Source: Clostridiales bacterium
Lineage (GTDB): Bacteria > Bacillota > Clostridia > Oscillospirales > Oscillospiraceae
Direction of reading: 5' to 3'
DNA length: 48,329 nucleotides
Assembly (NCBI GenBank): GCA_021205205.1
Contig: JAJPXY010000065.1
Location: forward strand, 1 to 48,329
Shown piece after piece: positions 1-11,441 of this stretch (positions are counted from its first letter, which is position 1; each line of letters starts with the position of its first letter). The notes beneath the pieces were generated by a model, which did not search any database, was not told where the DNA came from, and was given only the letters and a program-made list of their open reading frames with translations. A program made the translations under genes and the position numbers.

Positions 1-67
1 ATACTGCTATTTTAGCACCTTTCACAAGCGTTGGCTACAAAATTGATTTCCGTGCTTTGAAAAAGGT

Positions 68-95
68 TGCACTTTAAAAAGGATGGTATATAATA
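68..95 (+). promoter_or_regulatory. typA promoter, sigma-A type
   Basis: A -35 box TTGCAC (68-73) and a perfect -10 box TATAAT (90-95) are separated by 16 bases. They lie about 45 bases ahead of the typA start codon. Bases 1-67 hold nothing else I can support. Confidence 0.7.
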
Positions 96-139
96 CTAAC
101 GGGAAAATCGAAGAACCAAGCAAAGTGAGGCAAGATTGA

Positions 140-1972
<1,833 letters not shown>

Positions 1973-2007
1973 CATGCAAATATAGAGAGAACGGAGAGAG
2001 GAATACG

Positions 2008-3180
2008 ATGAATTACGCGGAGGAATCCCTGAAACGACATTACCAGTGGAGAGGAAAGCTGGAGACGGTCCCCAAAATGCCCGTGGCCACCAGCGACGAC
2101 CTCTCCCTGGCCTACACCCCCGGCGTGGCCCAGCCCTGCCTGGAGATTCAAAAGGACCCGGCTAAAAGCTACGAGTTGACAGGCCGCCGGAACACAGTTG
2201 CGGTGGTAACGGACGGCACCGCCGTGCTGGGTCTGGGCGACATCGGCCCGGAGGCCGCCATGCCGGTGATGGAGGGCAAGTGCGTCCTCTTCAAAGCCTT
2301 CGGCGGGGTGGACGCCGTGCCGCTGTGTGTGGCGACCCACGATGTGGATGAGATCGTCAACACGGTGGCCCTGCTGGAGGGTAGCTTCGGCGGGGTGAAC
2401 CTGGAGGACATCGCTGCCCCCCGGTGCTTCGAAATCGAGCGGAAGCTCAAGGAGCGGTGCAGCATCCCCATCTTCCACGACGACCAGCACGGCACCGCCG
2501 TGGTCTGCCTGGCGGCGCTGACCAACGCGCTCAAGCTGGTTGGCAAGCGCATGGAGGACGTGCGGGTGGTCACCTGCGGCGCTGGCGCCGCAGGCATCGC
2601 CATCATCAAGCTGCTGCTGGCCCGGGGCCTGAAAGACGTTATCATGTGCGACCGGCGGGGCACCATCTACCAGGGCCGGGAAGGACTGAACGCCGCCAAA
2701 GCGGAAATTGCCGCCGTCACCAACCGGGAAAAGCGCAGCGGCAGCCTGGGCGAAATGCTCAAGGGCGCGGATGTGTTCATCGGCGTCTCCGCCCCTGGCA
2801 TGGTGACGGAGGAAATGGTGCGCTCCATGAACCCCGGCGCGATCCTGTTCCCCATGGCGAACCCCACCCCGGAGATCATGCCCGACCTGGCGAAGGCGGC
2901 GGGCGCCGCCGTGGTGGGCACCGGCCGCAGCGATTTCCCCAACCAGATCAACAACGTGCTGGCCTTCCCCGGCATCTTCCGGGGGGCCTTCGACGTGCGG
3001 GCCTCTGACATCAACGACGCCATGAAGATCGCCGCCGCCGAGGCCCTGGCCTCCCTGGCGCCCGAGGACAAGCTCAGCCCCGACTATATCCTGCCCTACG
3101 CCTTCGACGAGGCAGTGCGCCCCGCCGTGGCCGCAGCTGTGGCTCAGGCGGCCCGGGAGTCCGGTGTGGCCCGGCTGTAA
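2008..3180 (+). CDS. Malic enzyme, NAD(P)-dependent
   Basis: A 390-residue malic enzyme of the short bacterial type, which decarboxylates malate to pyruvate with reduction of NAD or NADP. The YTPGVAQPC motif carries the catalytic tyrosine (about residue 36). The GKCVLFKAFGG segment carries the catalytic lysine (about 91). The metal-binding DDQHGTA motif follows, then a Rossmann loop GAGAAG for the dinucleotide. No C-terminal phosphotransacetylase-like domain is present, so this is the short form. AGAGAGGAA precedes the ATG. Cofactor preference cannot be judged from sequence. It lies 35 bases after typA and is probably co-transcribed with it. Confidence 0.93.
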   Translation: MNYAEESLKRHYQWRGKLETVPKMPVATSDDLSLAYTPGVAQPCLEIQKDPAKSYELTGRRNTVAVVTDGTAVLGLGDIGPEAAMPVMEGKCVLFKAFGGVDAVPLCVATHDVDEIVNTVALLEGSFGGVNLEDIAAPRCFEIERKLKERCSIPIFHDDQHGTAVVCLAALTNALKLVGKRMEDVRVVTCGAGAAGIAIIKLLLARGLKDVIMCDRRGTIYQGREGLNAAKAEIAAVTNREKRSGSLGEMLKGADVFIGVSAPGMVTEEMVRSMNPGAILFPMANPTPEIMPDLAKAAGAAVVGTGRSDFPNQINNVLAFPGIFRGAFDVRASDINDAMKIAAAEALASLAPEDKLSPDYILPYAFDEAVRPAVAAAVAQAARESGVARL

Positions 3181-3277
3181 AGCGGCACACCGGCTGCTTA
3201 GGGGTAAATCAGCTGTAAAAAATCTGTAGTTTTCCATTTGACAAGCCATGAGAGAAGGGAGAAAGGCGGCTGGAAGA

Positions 3278-4375
3278 ATGAACGAGAGGAGCAATGACCG
3301 CATATCTTTTGTTTTCGCGTTAAAACAAGCCGGTGCTGTCGCATGGTCCCGCGCTTTCCCACGCTTGGGAAGGTTATGGTCTGGTATAGGTGTCGTACTG
3401 ACCGTATGTTCTTGTTTTTCTGCGTGGATTCCGTATTTCAGTTATTGCTGTTTTGTGCTCGCTCTTTTTTGTTTGGGTATCTCTGTTGTTCTCTTTGGTT
3501 ACCCGTTTCTAAGCAATTTCATCGCCTTCTTCTGTAAACAGGGGGTGATAGAGCTTTACAAAAAAGGCGACCGCGCTTTTTATCTGTCCATAGGCGGCTA
3601 TGCAGAAAATATGCAGAAAATTCTCGGCTCTGACAAACTGCTGCAAAAGTTAAACGCAAAAGGCGTAAGTAAGATAGCCTTTGCAATGGGGATGGACCGT
3701 ACCGCCCGGATGAAGTCTTCTTCTACGAGAGGTATTTTGTCTGGCGTGCTGGAGTTGTTGAAAGAAAAATACGGGATTTCTAACGATACAATACAGAAGA
3801 AAATCGACGCTAAACTGCCAGCTTCATCAAAAAAGGCTTTGTCGCTCGACTTATCTGAACAGTTGGATTCTCAGATGGACGTCCCGCTGGATGTACGTTT
3901 GCTGTTGGTTGCGCAGACGAGGAAAGGGATTTTGGCGTATGGCGACTGCCTGTCAATCGACTTATCCGACTTATCCAAGGAACTGGAGCATAAGACGGCT
4001 ATTCCGATGGATGTTCAACTGTTGCTGGTCGCAAATTCAAAACACGCAACAGAGATCGTCAACGAAGAAAATAGGGACGACTTGGTGTATATTGAAGATG
4101 GTCGAAAAACTGTTATTGATTTGTTTCGGTATGCAAGTGAGCAGGATATCGACTGTGTTGTGGTGGGCGCTATGGGTACCAATCAGGGGAAAGCCCCCTA
4201 TGCCGTGGTGTTGGACACCATTATCACCGCATATGAATGTTGCAACATTCCGAAGGGAAGAACCCGCCCCAAAATTGTTGTTTTAAGCATCCGAGAACGG
4301 TATATTAAAGACCAAGAATTGTCTCTGGCGTACATTGTCAACCGTGTGCGAAGCACACTGAAAAAGCTGGATTAG
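3278..4375 (+). CDS. Two-helix membrane protein with macro-like C-terminal domain, unknown function
   Basis: I do not recognise this 365-residue protein as a named family. The ATG at 3278 is preferred because purine-rich AGGCGG and GGAAGA sequence precedes it; an in-frame ATG at 3248 has no binding site. Residues 34-54 and 56-77 are two adjacent membrane helices, so most of the chain (from about 85) faces one side. The C-terminal part has a strand, glycine-rich loop and helix: DCVVVGAMGTNQGK (292-305) and then a hydrophobic helix. This resembles the loop of macro domains, which bind ADP-ribose compounds. Residues 189-213 and 226-252 are an internal repeat with the core DVRLLLVA / DVQLLLVA. 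The gene is visibly richer in A and T than its neighbours and stands alone, suggesting transfer. Two helices plus a macro domain is the layout of type II Thoeris ThsA effectors, but no TIR gene is adjacent. The functional idea is speculative. Confidence 0.75.
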   Translation: MNERSNDRISFVFALKQAGAVAWSRAFPRLGRLWSGIGVVLTVCSCFSAWIPYFSYCCFVLALFCLGISVVLFGYPFLSNFIAFFCKQGVIELYKKGDRAFYLSIGGYAENMQKILGSDKLLQKLNAKGVSKIAFAMGMDRTARMKSSSTRGILSGVLELLKEKYGISNDTIQKKIDAKLPASSKKALSLDLSEQLDSQMDVPLDVRLLLVAQTRKGILAYGDCLSIDLSDLSKELEHKTAIPMDVQLLLVANSKHATEIVNEENRDDLVYIEDGRKTVIDLFRYASEQDIDCVVVGAMGTNQGKAPYAVVLDTIITAYECCNIPKGRTRPKIVVLSIRERYIKDQELSLAYIVNRVRSTLKKLD

Positions 4376-4405
4376 AAGAAAAATCGTTCCTCTTTTTCCA
4401 GAAAA

Positions 4406-4440
4406 GGCCCGGTACAGGCGTTTAAAACCTGTACCGGGCC
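4406..4440. terminator. Bidirectional rho-independent terminator
   Basis: A perfect 13-bp stem (GGCCCGGTACAGG, 4406-4418, with 4428-4440) has a 9-base loop. It is preceded by AAAA and followed by TCTTTATTT. It sits between the convergent genes at 3278-4375 (plus) and 4575-5354 (minus), so it can serve both. Confidence 0.9.
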
Positions 4441-4537
4441 TCTTTATTTCGCTCATTTGCTGGAAATGAAGCGGAAGCAAAACATCAGTGGGCAGCTTCC
4501 AACGTCATTCCCACAGCGGACACGTCTAAAATCTAAT

Positions 4538-4572
4538 CATTGCACATTGCTCATTGCAAATTGCAAATTGGC
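4538..4572. repeat. Five tandem 7-bp repeats
   Basis: Five consecutive heptamers read CATTGCA, CATTGCT, CATTGCA, AATTGCA and AATTGGC. The array ends two bases before the stop codon of the phosphatase gene on the other strand. Together with the terminator at 4406-4440, it is all I see in the gap 4376-4574. Confidence 0.8.
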
Positions 4573-4574
4573 TT

Positions 4575-5354
4575 TCAGCCTCTGGCTGCCTCCAGCGCCT
4601 CGGCATGAATGAACCCATTGGAAATCACGCAGGGCGAGGACAGGACCATGGGCAGGGGAGACCCCTCCAGGTCGGTAGCGGCGCCGCCCGCCTCCAGCAG
4701 AACGGCGGTGCCTCCGGCGTAGTCCCAGGGCATTAGCTCCAGCTCTACGAAGCCGTCGGCCCGGCCGCAGGCCACCTTGCAGATCTCCAGCGCGGCGGAG
4801 CCGCCCCGGCGGATGTCCTCGCTGCGCTCGAAAACCCGGCGGATCATGTCACAAGTCTCCTGAGCACGCTCCTTGTAATGAGGGCAGGTGCCCACGATCA
4901 TCAGGCTGTGGAGCAGGTCGGGACGATTGCTGACGTGAATGGGGGCGCCGTTCAGAAAAGCGCCTTGGCCTCTGGCGGCGTGAAACAGCTCATCCGTGAA
5001 GGGGTTGTAGACCGCGCCAAAGGCCAGCGCCTCCCCGTCCCACAGGGCCAGGGAGATGGAGCTCTCCTGATAGTCGTGAATCAGGTTGGACGTCCCGTCG
5101 ATGTGGTCCAGAATCCAACAAGGACGGTTGAAATCCAGTCCCTCTGGGGGCTGTTCCTCGGACAGCATCTGTACCTCCGGCCAGCGCTGGTGCAGCTCGC
5201 GCCCCAGGAAGGACTGGACGTGGAAGTCCACCGCTGTCACATAGTCAGACAGCTCTTTTTCTGTCACCTGATGGACCGCTCGGCGGTCCATGACGATGGG
5301 CTTGCACCGGCGCAGCAGGTGGAGCAGTGCATCAATATCGACTGATACTCCCAT
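4575..5354 (-). CDS. Inositol monophosphatase family protein
   Basis: A 259-residue member of the magnesium-dependent, lithium-sensitive phosphatase superfamily (IMPase, FBPase and CysQ relatives). The SEEQPPEG segment supplies the first metal ligand. WILDHIDGTSNL is the family motif WxxDxxDGTxNF. PWDYAGGTAVLLEAGG is the C-terminal WDxAAGxxxxxEAGG motif. The length is normal. The substrate may be myo-inositol phosphate, another sugar phosphate or a nucleotide bisphosphate, and cannot be told from sequence. GGAGGAATCGTT precedes the ATG. An extended -10 promoter lies about 45 bases upstream. It appears to be a single-gene unit between two terminators. Confidence 0.9.
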   Translation of the reverse strand: MGVSVDIDALLHLLRRCKPIVMDRRAVHQVTEKELSDYVTAVDFHVQSFLGRELHQRWPEVQMLSEEQPPEGLDFNRPCWILDHIDGTSNLIHDYQESSISLALWDGEALAFGAVYNPFTDELFHAARGQGAFLNGAPIHVSNRPDLLHSLMIVGTCPHYKERAQETCDMIRRVFERSEDIRRGGSAALEICKVACGRADGFVELELMPWDYAGGTAVLLEAGGAATDLEGSPLPMVLSSPCVISNGFIHAEALEAARG

Positions 5355-5396
5355 AACGATTCCTCCGAATAAGTGATAACTACGTTAGACTTCTTT

Positions 5397-5405
5397 ATTA
5401 TACCA
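5397..5405 (-). promoter_or_regulatory. Extended -10 promoter of the inositol monophosphatase-family gene
   Basis: On the minus strand the sequence reads TGGTATAAT, a perfect extended -10 element. No good -35 hexamer lies at the expected distance. The element is about 45 bases ahead of the start codon. Confidence 0.5.
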
Positions 5406-5475
5406 CGGCATGACAAAAAAGGAAGAGGGAAATTCGAGTCCCTACTGTACAGGTCCATCCCCCTAATGCACAAAA

Positions 5476-5504
5476 ACCGGCTGGTCAGGAGCTGACCAGC
5501 CGGT
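5476..5504 (-). terminator. Terminator of ftsH
   Basis: A perfect 13-bp stem (ACCGGCTGGTCAG with its complement at 5492-5504) encloses a 3-base loop. On the minus strand it is followed by TTTTTG. It lies just past the ftsH stop codon. Confidence 0.9.
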
Positions 5505-5530
5505 GATTATTGTCTGGGTTCTGTGAGTGC

Positions 5531-7633
<2,103 letters not shown>

Positions 7634-7703
7634 GCGGAAACCTTCTTCCTATACGGGACAGGCAAAAGCTGCCGAAATCCGTTGTTGTCGCTGTTGTTCT
7701 AGT

Positions 7704-7732
7704 AATATATCACAATCGTCCCCCGATTACAA
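7704..7732 (-). promoter_or_regulatory. ftsH promoter
   Basis: On the minus strand, TTGTAA (7732-7727), 17 bases and TATATT (7709-7704) form a good sigma-A promoter about 70 bases ahead of the ftsH TTG start. The 268-base gap to rlmB carries this and the divergent element at 7827-7835. Confidence 0.7.
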
Positions 7733-7826
7733 GGAAAACCCGATAAACAATTTGTGAATAGTACGAAAGCGTTACGCCTGCGCCCGCAAATATTTTCAAA
7801 TTTGTCTTTTTTATGGCGGGGAACTG

Positions 7827-7835
7827 TGCTATACT
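7827..7835 (+). promoter_or_regulatory. Extended -10 promoter of rlmB
   Basis: TGCTATACT is an extended -10 element about 65 bases before the rlmB ATG. No clear -35 hexamer is at 16-18 bases: TTGTCT at 7802 is 22 bases away. Confidence 0.5.
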
Positions 7836-7901
7836 TATGTACGTGTATAGACAGGGACCGATGGTCCCAGGATCAAAAGAATCGTTGGAGAACGCTACTG
7901 T

Positions 7902-8699
7902 ATGAACGAACAGAAGAAACAGCGCCCGTCCCGGGAGGACGGAAATCGCCGCCGGGAGGCGGAAGCGGACGGCCTGATCGAGGGGCGCAACGCGGTGATT
8001 GAAGCCCTGCGCTCCGGGGCCGCAATCGACAAAATCTACATCGCCAGGGGGGAGACCGACGCCGCCCTGGGCCATATCGCGGCCAGGGCCAGGGACGCCG
8101 GGGCTGTGGTGGTGGAGGTGGACCGGCGGAAGCTGGACTATATGTCCCGCACCCACGCCCACCAGGGGGTCATCGCCGTCTCCGCCGTGCGGGAGTACGC
8201 CTCCGTGGAGGACATTCTGGCCGCCGCCGCCGCAAAGGGGGAGCCGCCGCTGATCGTGGTCTGCGACGAGCTGTCCGACCCCCACAACCTGGGGGCGGTC
8301 ATCCGCACCGCCGAGTGCGCCGGGGCACACGGGGTCATCATCCCCAAGCGCCGTAGCGCCGGTCTCACCGCCGTGGTGGCCAAGACCAGCGCCGGGGCCG
8401 TCTCTTATGTGCCGGTGGCCCGGGTCCCCAACCTGACCGCCACCCTGAAGGACCTGAAAAAACAGGGGATATGGGTCTTTGGGACCGCCGCCGGGGGAGA
8501 TACCGCACTCTACCAGGCCGACTTGAAGGGCCCCGCCGCCATCGTCATCGGCAGCGAGGGCAGCGGCATGAGCCGCCTGGTGGCGGAGAACTGCGATTTC
8601 ACCGTGCGTATCCCCATGAAGGGGCAGATCAATTCCCTGAACGCATCCGCCGCCGCTGCGATTTTGCTGTATGAGGCGGTCCGCCAGCGGCTGGGATAA
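7902..8699 (+). CDS. rlmB: 23S rRNA (guanosine-2'-O-)-methyltransferase RlmB-like (SpoU/TrmH family)
   Basis: A 265-residue SPOUT-fold methyltransferase that uses S-adenosylmethionine to methylate a ribose 2'-OH on RNA. An N-terminal substrate-binding domain (about 20-105, from DGLIEGRNAVIEAL) is followed by the catalytic domain. That domain has the three family motifs: DPHNLGAVIRTAECAGAHGV, VIGSEGSGMSR, and IPMKGQINSLNASAAAAI. Sequence supports the RlmB/TrmH group; 23S rRNA G2251 is the known target of RlmB but is inferred here. GGAG lies 11 bases before the ATG. The next gene starts 16 bases after the stop, so they are probably co-transcribed. Confidence 0.92.
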   Translation: MNEQKKQRPSREDGNRRREAEADGLIEGRNAVIEALRSGAAIDKIYIARGETDAALGHIAARARDAGAVVVEVDRRKLDYMSRTHAHQGVIAVSAVREYASVEDILAAAAAKGEPPLIVVCDELSDPHNLGAVIRTAECAGAHGVIIPKRRSAGLTAVVAKTSAGAVSYVPVARVPNLTATLKDLKKQGIWVFGTAAGGDTALYQADLKGPAAIVIGSEGSGMSRLVAENCDFTVRIPMKGQINSLNASAAAAILLYEAVRQRLG

Positions 8700-8715
8700 G
8701 CAGAGAGGAACAGCA

Positions 8716-11241
8716 ATGGAGACTAAACGCAAGTGGAACCCGGAGGATGAGCTGGAGGGGACCGACGAGCTGATGCACAGCGGCGCGGTCCCCGAGGAGA
8801 CGGTTTATTCCCTGGACGATATTTTGAGAGAATACGGCGGGGAGGACGACCTCCCTCCGGCGGCGGAGCCGGTGGAAACGCCGGAACCGCCCGCCCCGGA
8901 GGAGGACACCGCCGGACAGCAGGAAGATGCCCCGCCGGAGGATATTACCCCGGAGGACTTAGCCACCCAACATTCAGAACCGGAATCTGACGCTCTCTCC
9001 GATACGCCGGAGGCTGAAACGGCGCCGGAACCGGAGGCGGCTGCCCAGGAGGATGCAGAGCCATCCGCACCGCCGGAGGCACCGGCAGGGGAGACCGACC
9101 TGACCGACACCGCCGCCTTTATCGGGCAGCAGGTGGGCGAGGCCATCGGCCTGGACGAGGAGCCGGACGAGGAGGAGTCGGAACCGGAGGAGGACACCTC
9201 CGGCGGTCTGCTGCAATTCTTCCTGGACGCCCGGCGCAGGACCGCCCAAAAGCGTCCGCACAAAAAGGGCGCCGCGGCGGACATGGAGCAGGCAGCCGCC
9301 GCCATGACGGCCACGGTGGAGGAGACCCGCGCGGAGGCGGAATCCGCCAAAGAGGCGGTGGAAAACGCAAAAAACGGGGAGAATGTGGTGGAAATGCCCA
9401 CCCCCAAGGCCAAGTTCTTCCGGGACAGCCTGGGCCGCATCCAGGACAAAGCTCACGACTTTGCCGACAATATGTATGCCGACGCGGAAAAGGCGGGGGA
9501 CGACAGCGGCGGCGTACCCGGCACGGACGAGGAGGAGGCCCCGCCGGAAAAAAAGCGCTCCTGGCGGGAGCGCCGCCCCCGGAAGGAGCCGCCCAAAGCG
9601 CCGGACCTCTCCGCCGAGGAGCTGGCCAGCCGCTACCGGCTGGGGCTGCGCTTCATGCGGCAGCGGCTGTACTACACCTTCGCGCTGATCCTGGTGCTGC
9701 TCTACCTCTCCATCGCGGAAGGGTGCGGATTCCCGCTGCCCGCCGCGCTGCTGGACCACCGGGTCATGTCCGGTGTGCTGACCTGGGGGCTGGCCCTGGG
9801 CACGGCCATCGAGCTGGACGTCCTTTGGATGGGCCTGACGGCCCACTGGCGGGGCAAGCCCGGCTTACATACCATCACGGCGCTGGCCGTGCTGGCGACC
9901 CTGCTGGACGGCCTGGTCTCCGCCCTGGTGGGGCGGGAGGGGCCGCTGCCCTTCTCGGCCATGGCGCTGGTCAGCCTCTTTGGCGCGGCCTGGGGGGCCT
10001 ATGACCGTAAAAAGGCCCTCTACCTCTCCTGCCGGGTGGCCTCCAACTCGTCCCAGCCCTACCGGGTGACGCTGGACGAAAACCAGTGGGACGGCATCAG
10101 CGGTTTCAACCGGGAGGAAGGGACTGTTGAGGGCTTTGGCAGCCAGGTTCAGGGCATGGACGGCGCGCAGCGCATCTACCGCACCTGGACGCCGGTGCTC
10201 ATCGTGGCCGCCGTGGTCTGCGCGGTGGTTTCCTCCGTGGGCTGTGGCCGCCCGGCGCTGCTGCCCTGGTGCCTGTCCACCATCCTTGTGGCGGCGGCCC
10301 CTGTCAGCGGGCTGCTGGCCTTCGGTCAACCTTATCTCCGCCTGACACGGCGGCTGGACCGCTCCGGCGCGGTGCTGGCGGGGTGGGAAGGCGCGGCCTC
10401 CATGCGGGGCAAAGCCAATATCCTGGTCAAGGACGAGGACCTGTTCCCGGAGGGCAGCGTCATCATGAAGTCCATCAAGCACAGCGAGGGCGTCTCTCTG
10501 GAGAAGCTCACCGGCTGCACCGCCTCCATGCTGCGCAGCGCAGACAGCGGACTCTATCGCCTGTTCGACACCGAGCTGCGCCGCCAGGGCGGGTTTTACC
10601 GCCGGGTGGACAACCTGGAGTGCTACGAGGCGGGGGGCCTGACGGCGGACATCCGGGGCGAGCAGGTGCTGATCGGCACCTCCGGGTTCCTGACCGTCAT
10701 GAACATCAGGCTGGAGAACGGCATGAAGCTGCGCCGGACAGTCTACTGTGTCATCAACAAAAAGCTGGCGGGCTTTTTCAGCCTGGATTACGAGATGTCT
10801 CACTATTCCAAGGCCGCAGTCCGGGCGCTGGTCAAGGGCGGAGTGCGCCCGGTGCTGGTCACCCGGGACTTCAACATCATCCCCAGTATGCTGCAAACCC
10901 TCCACGACCTGCCGGTGAGCCAGATGGAGTTCCCGCCCATCGAACGGCGTTGGGAGCTGTCTGAACCGGGAAGGCCCCACAACCCGGTGCTGGGCGCGCT
11001 GCTGACCCGGGAGGGCATGGGGTCCTACTCCGATGCGGTGCTGGGCGGAAGGCGGCTGTGCGCCGTGGTTCGGCTGAACGCCTGGATCGCCGTCCTGGCC
11101 TCGCTGGTGGGTGTGGTCCTGTCCTTCTACCTGACCTGGTCGCTGGCCTTCGCATCGCTGACCCCGCTGACTATGCTTGGTTTCCTGCTGCTGTGGGCGG
11201 TGCCGAACCTGGTGATTTCCGGCGCGGCGGACCAGTTCTGA
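8716..11241 (+). CDS. Membrane protein resembling a degenerate P-type ATPase, acidic N-terminal half
   Basis: An 841-residue protein. The ATG at 8716 follows AGAGAGGAACA; an in-frame ATG at 8671 lies inside rlmB and is unlikely. Residues 1-300 are low-complexity Glu/Pro/Ala sequence with a YSLDDILREYGG motif at 31-42. Membrane helices occur at about 318-335, 350-375, 385-404, 412-428, 490-510, 515-537, 788-807 and 810-836. The segment 523-550 matches the CPx helix of heavy-metal ATPases, but the metal-binding CPC is APV (528-530). The phosphorylation loop after ANILV (567-571) reads KDEDLFPEG in place of DKTGT. Residues 640-720 match the nucleotide and hinge region (GLTADIRGEQVLIGTSGFL, then GFFSLDYEM), yet the hinge reads VLVTRD, not MLTGDN. 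I infer a catalytically dead P-type ATPase relative with a structural or sensing role. It follows rlmB by 16 bases and ends at a strong terminator. Confidence 0.85.
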   Translation: METKRKWNPEDELEGTDELMHSGAVPEETVYSLDDILREYGGEDDLPPAAEPVETPEPPAPEEDTAGQQEDAPPEDITPEDLATQHSEPESDALSDTPEAETAPEPEAAAQEDAEPSAPPEAPAGETDLTDTAAFIGQQVGEAIGLDEEPDEEESEPEEDTSGGLLQFFLDARRRTAQKRPHKKGAAADMEQAAAAMTATVEETRAEAESAKEAVENAKNGENVVEMPTPKAKFFRDSLGRIQDKAHDFADNMYADAEKAGDDSGGVPGTDEEEAPPEKKRSWRERRPRKEPPKAPDLSAEELASRYRLGLRFMRQRLYYTFALILVLLYLSIAEGCGFPLPAALLDHRVMSGVLTWGLALGTAIELDVLWMGLTAHWRGKPGLHTITALAVLATLLDGLVSALVGREGPLPFSAMALVSLFGAAWGAYDRKKALYLSCRVASNSSQPYRVTLDENQWDGISGFNREEGTVEGFGSQVQGMDGAQRIYRTWTPVLIVAAVVCAVVSSVGCGRPALLPWCLSTILVAAAPVSGLLAFGQPYLRLTRRLDRSGAVLAGWEGAASMRGKANILVKDEDLFPEGSVIMKSIKHSEGVSLEKLTGCTASMLRSADSGLYRLFDTELRRQGGFYRRVDNLECYEAGGLTADIRGEQVLIGTSGFLTVMNIRLENGMKLRRTVYCVINKKLAGFFSLDYEMSHYSKAAVRALVKGGVRPVLVTRDFNIIPSMLQTLHDLPVSQMEFPPIERRWELSEPGRPHNPVLGALLTREGMGSYSDAVLGGRRLCAVVRLNAWIAVLASLVGVVLSFYLTWSLAFASLTPLTMLGFLLLWAVPNLVISGAADQF

Positions 11242-11260
11242 CGTCCATATCGAACCGTTT

Positions 11261-11294
11261 GCGCGGGAGCGTCCTTTCGAGGACGCTCCCGCGC
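11261..11294 (+). terminator. UUCG-loop terminator of the rlmB operon
   Basis: A perfect 15-bp GC-rich stem (11261-11275 with 11280-11294) is capped by a TTCG tetraloop and followed by TGTTTT. Confidence 0.92.
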
Positions 11295-11376
11295 TGTTTT
11301 GCGACCACCCAAGCGGATTTGCACAAGGTGTGGATGAGCCAATTTCGCCGCGCCCGAATCTCTCGCGGCAGCGAAA

Positions 11377-11416
11377 ACCGCCTGAACACCGGCGGAAAGA
11401 CCAGTGTTCAGGCGGT
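11377..11416 (-). terminator. Terminator of putP
   Basis: A perfect 13-bp stem (ACCGCCTGAACAC, 11377-11389, with 11404-11416) has a 14-base loop. On the minus strand it is followed by TTTTCGC. It lies 26 bases past the putP stop codon. Confidence 0.85.
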
Positions 11417-11441
11417 TGTGGTTTCCCATCAGGGCAGGCGC

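Noticed and set aside
3238-3243. A perfect -35 TTGACA upstream of the macro-like gene
   Set aside because: No acceptable -10 box lies 16-18 bases downstream, so I did not call a promoter.
4538-4572. A CRISPR-like array
   Set aside because: The units are only 7 bp, directly abutting and without spacers. No cas gene is present in the window.
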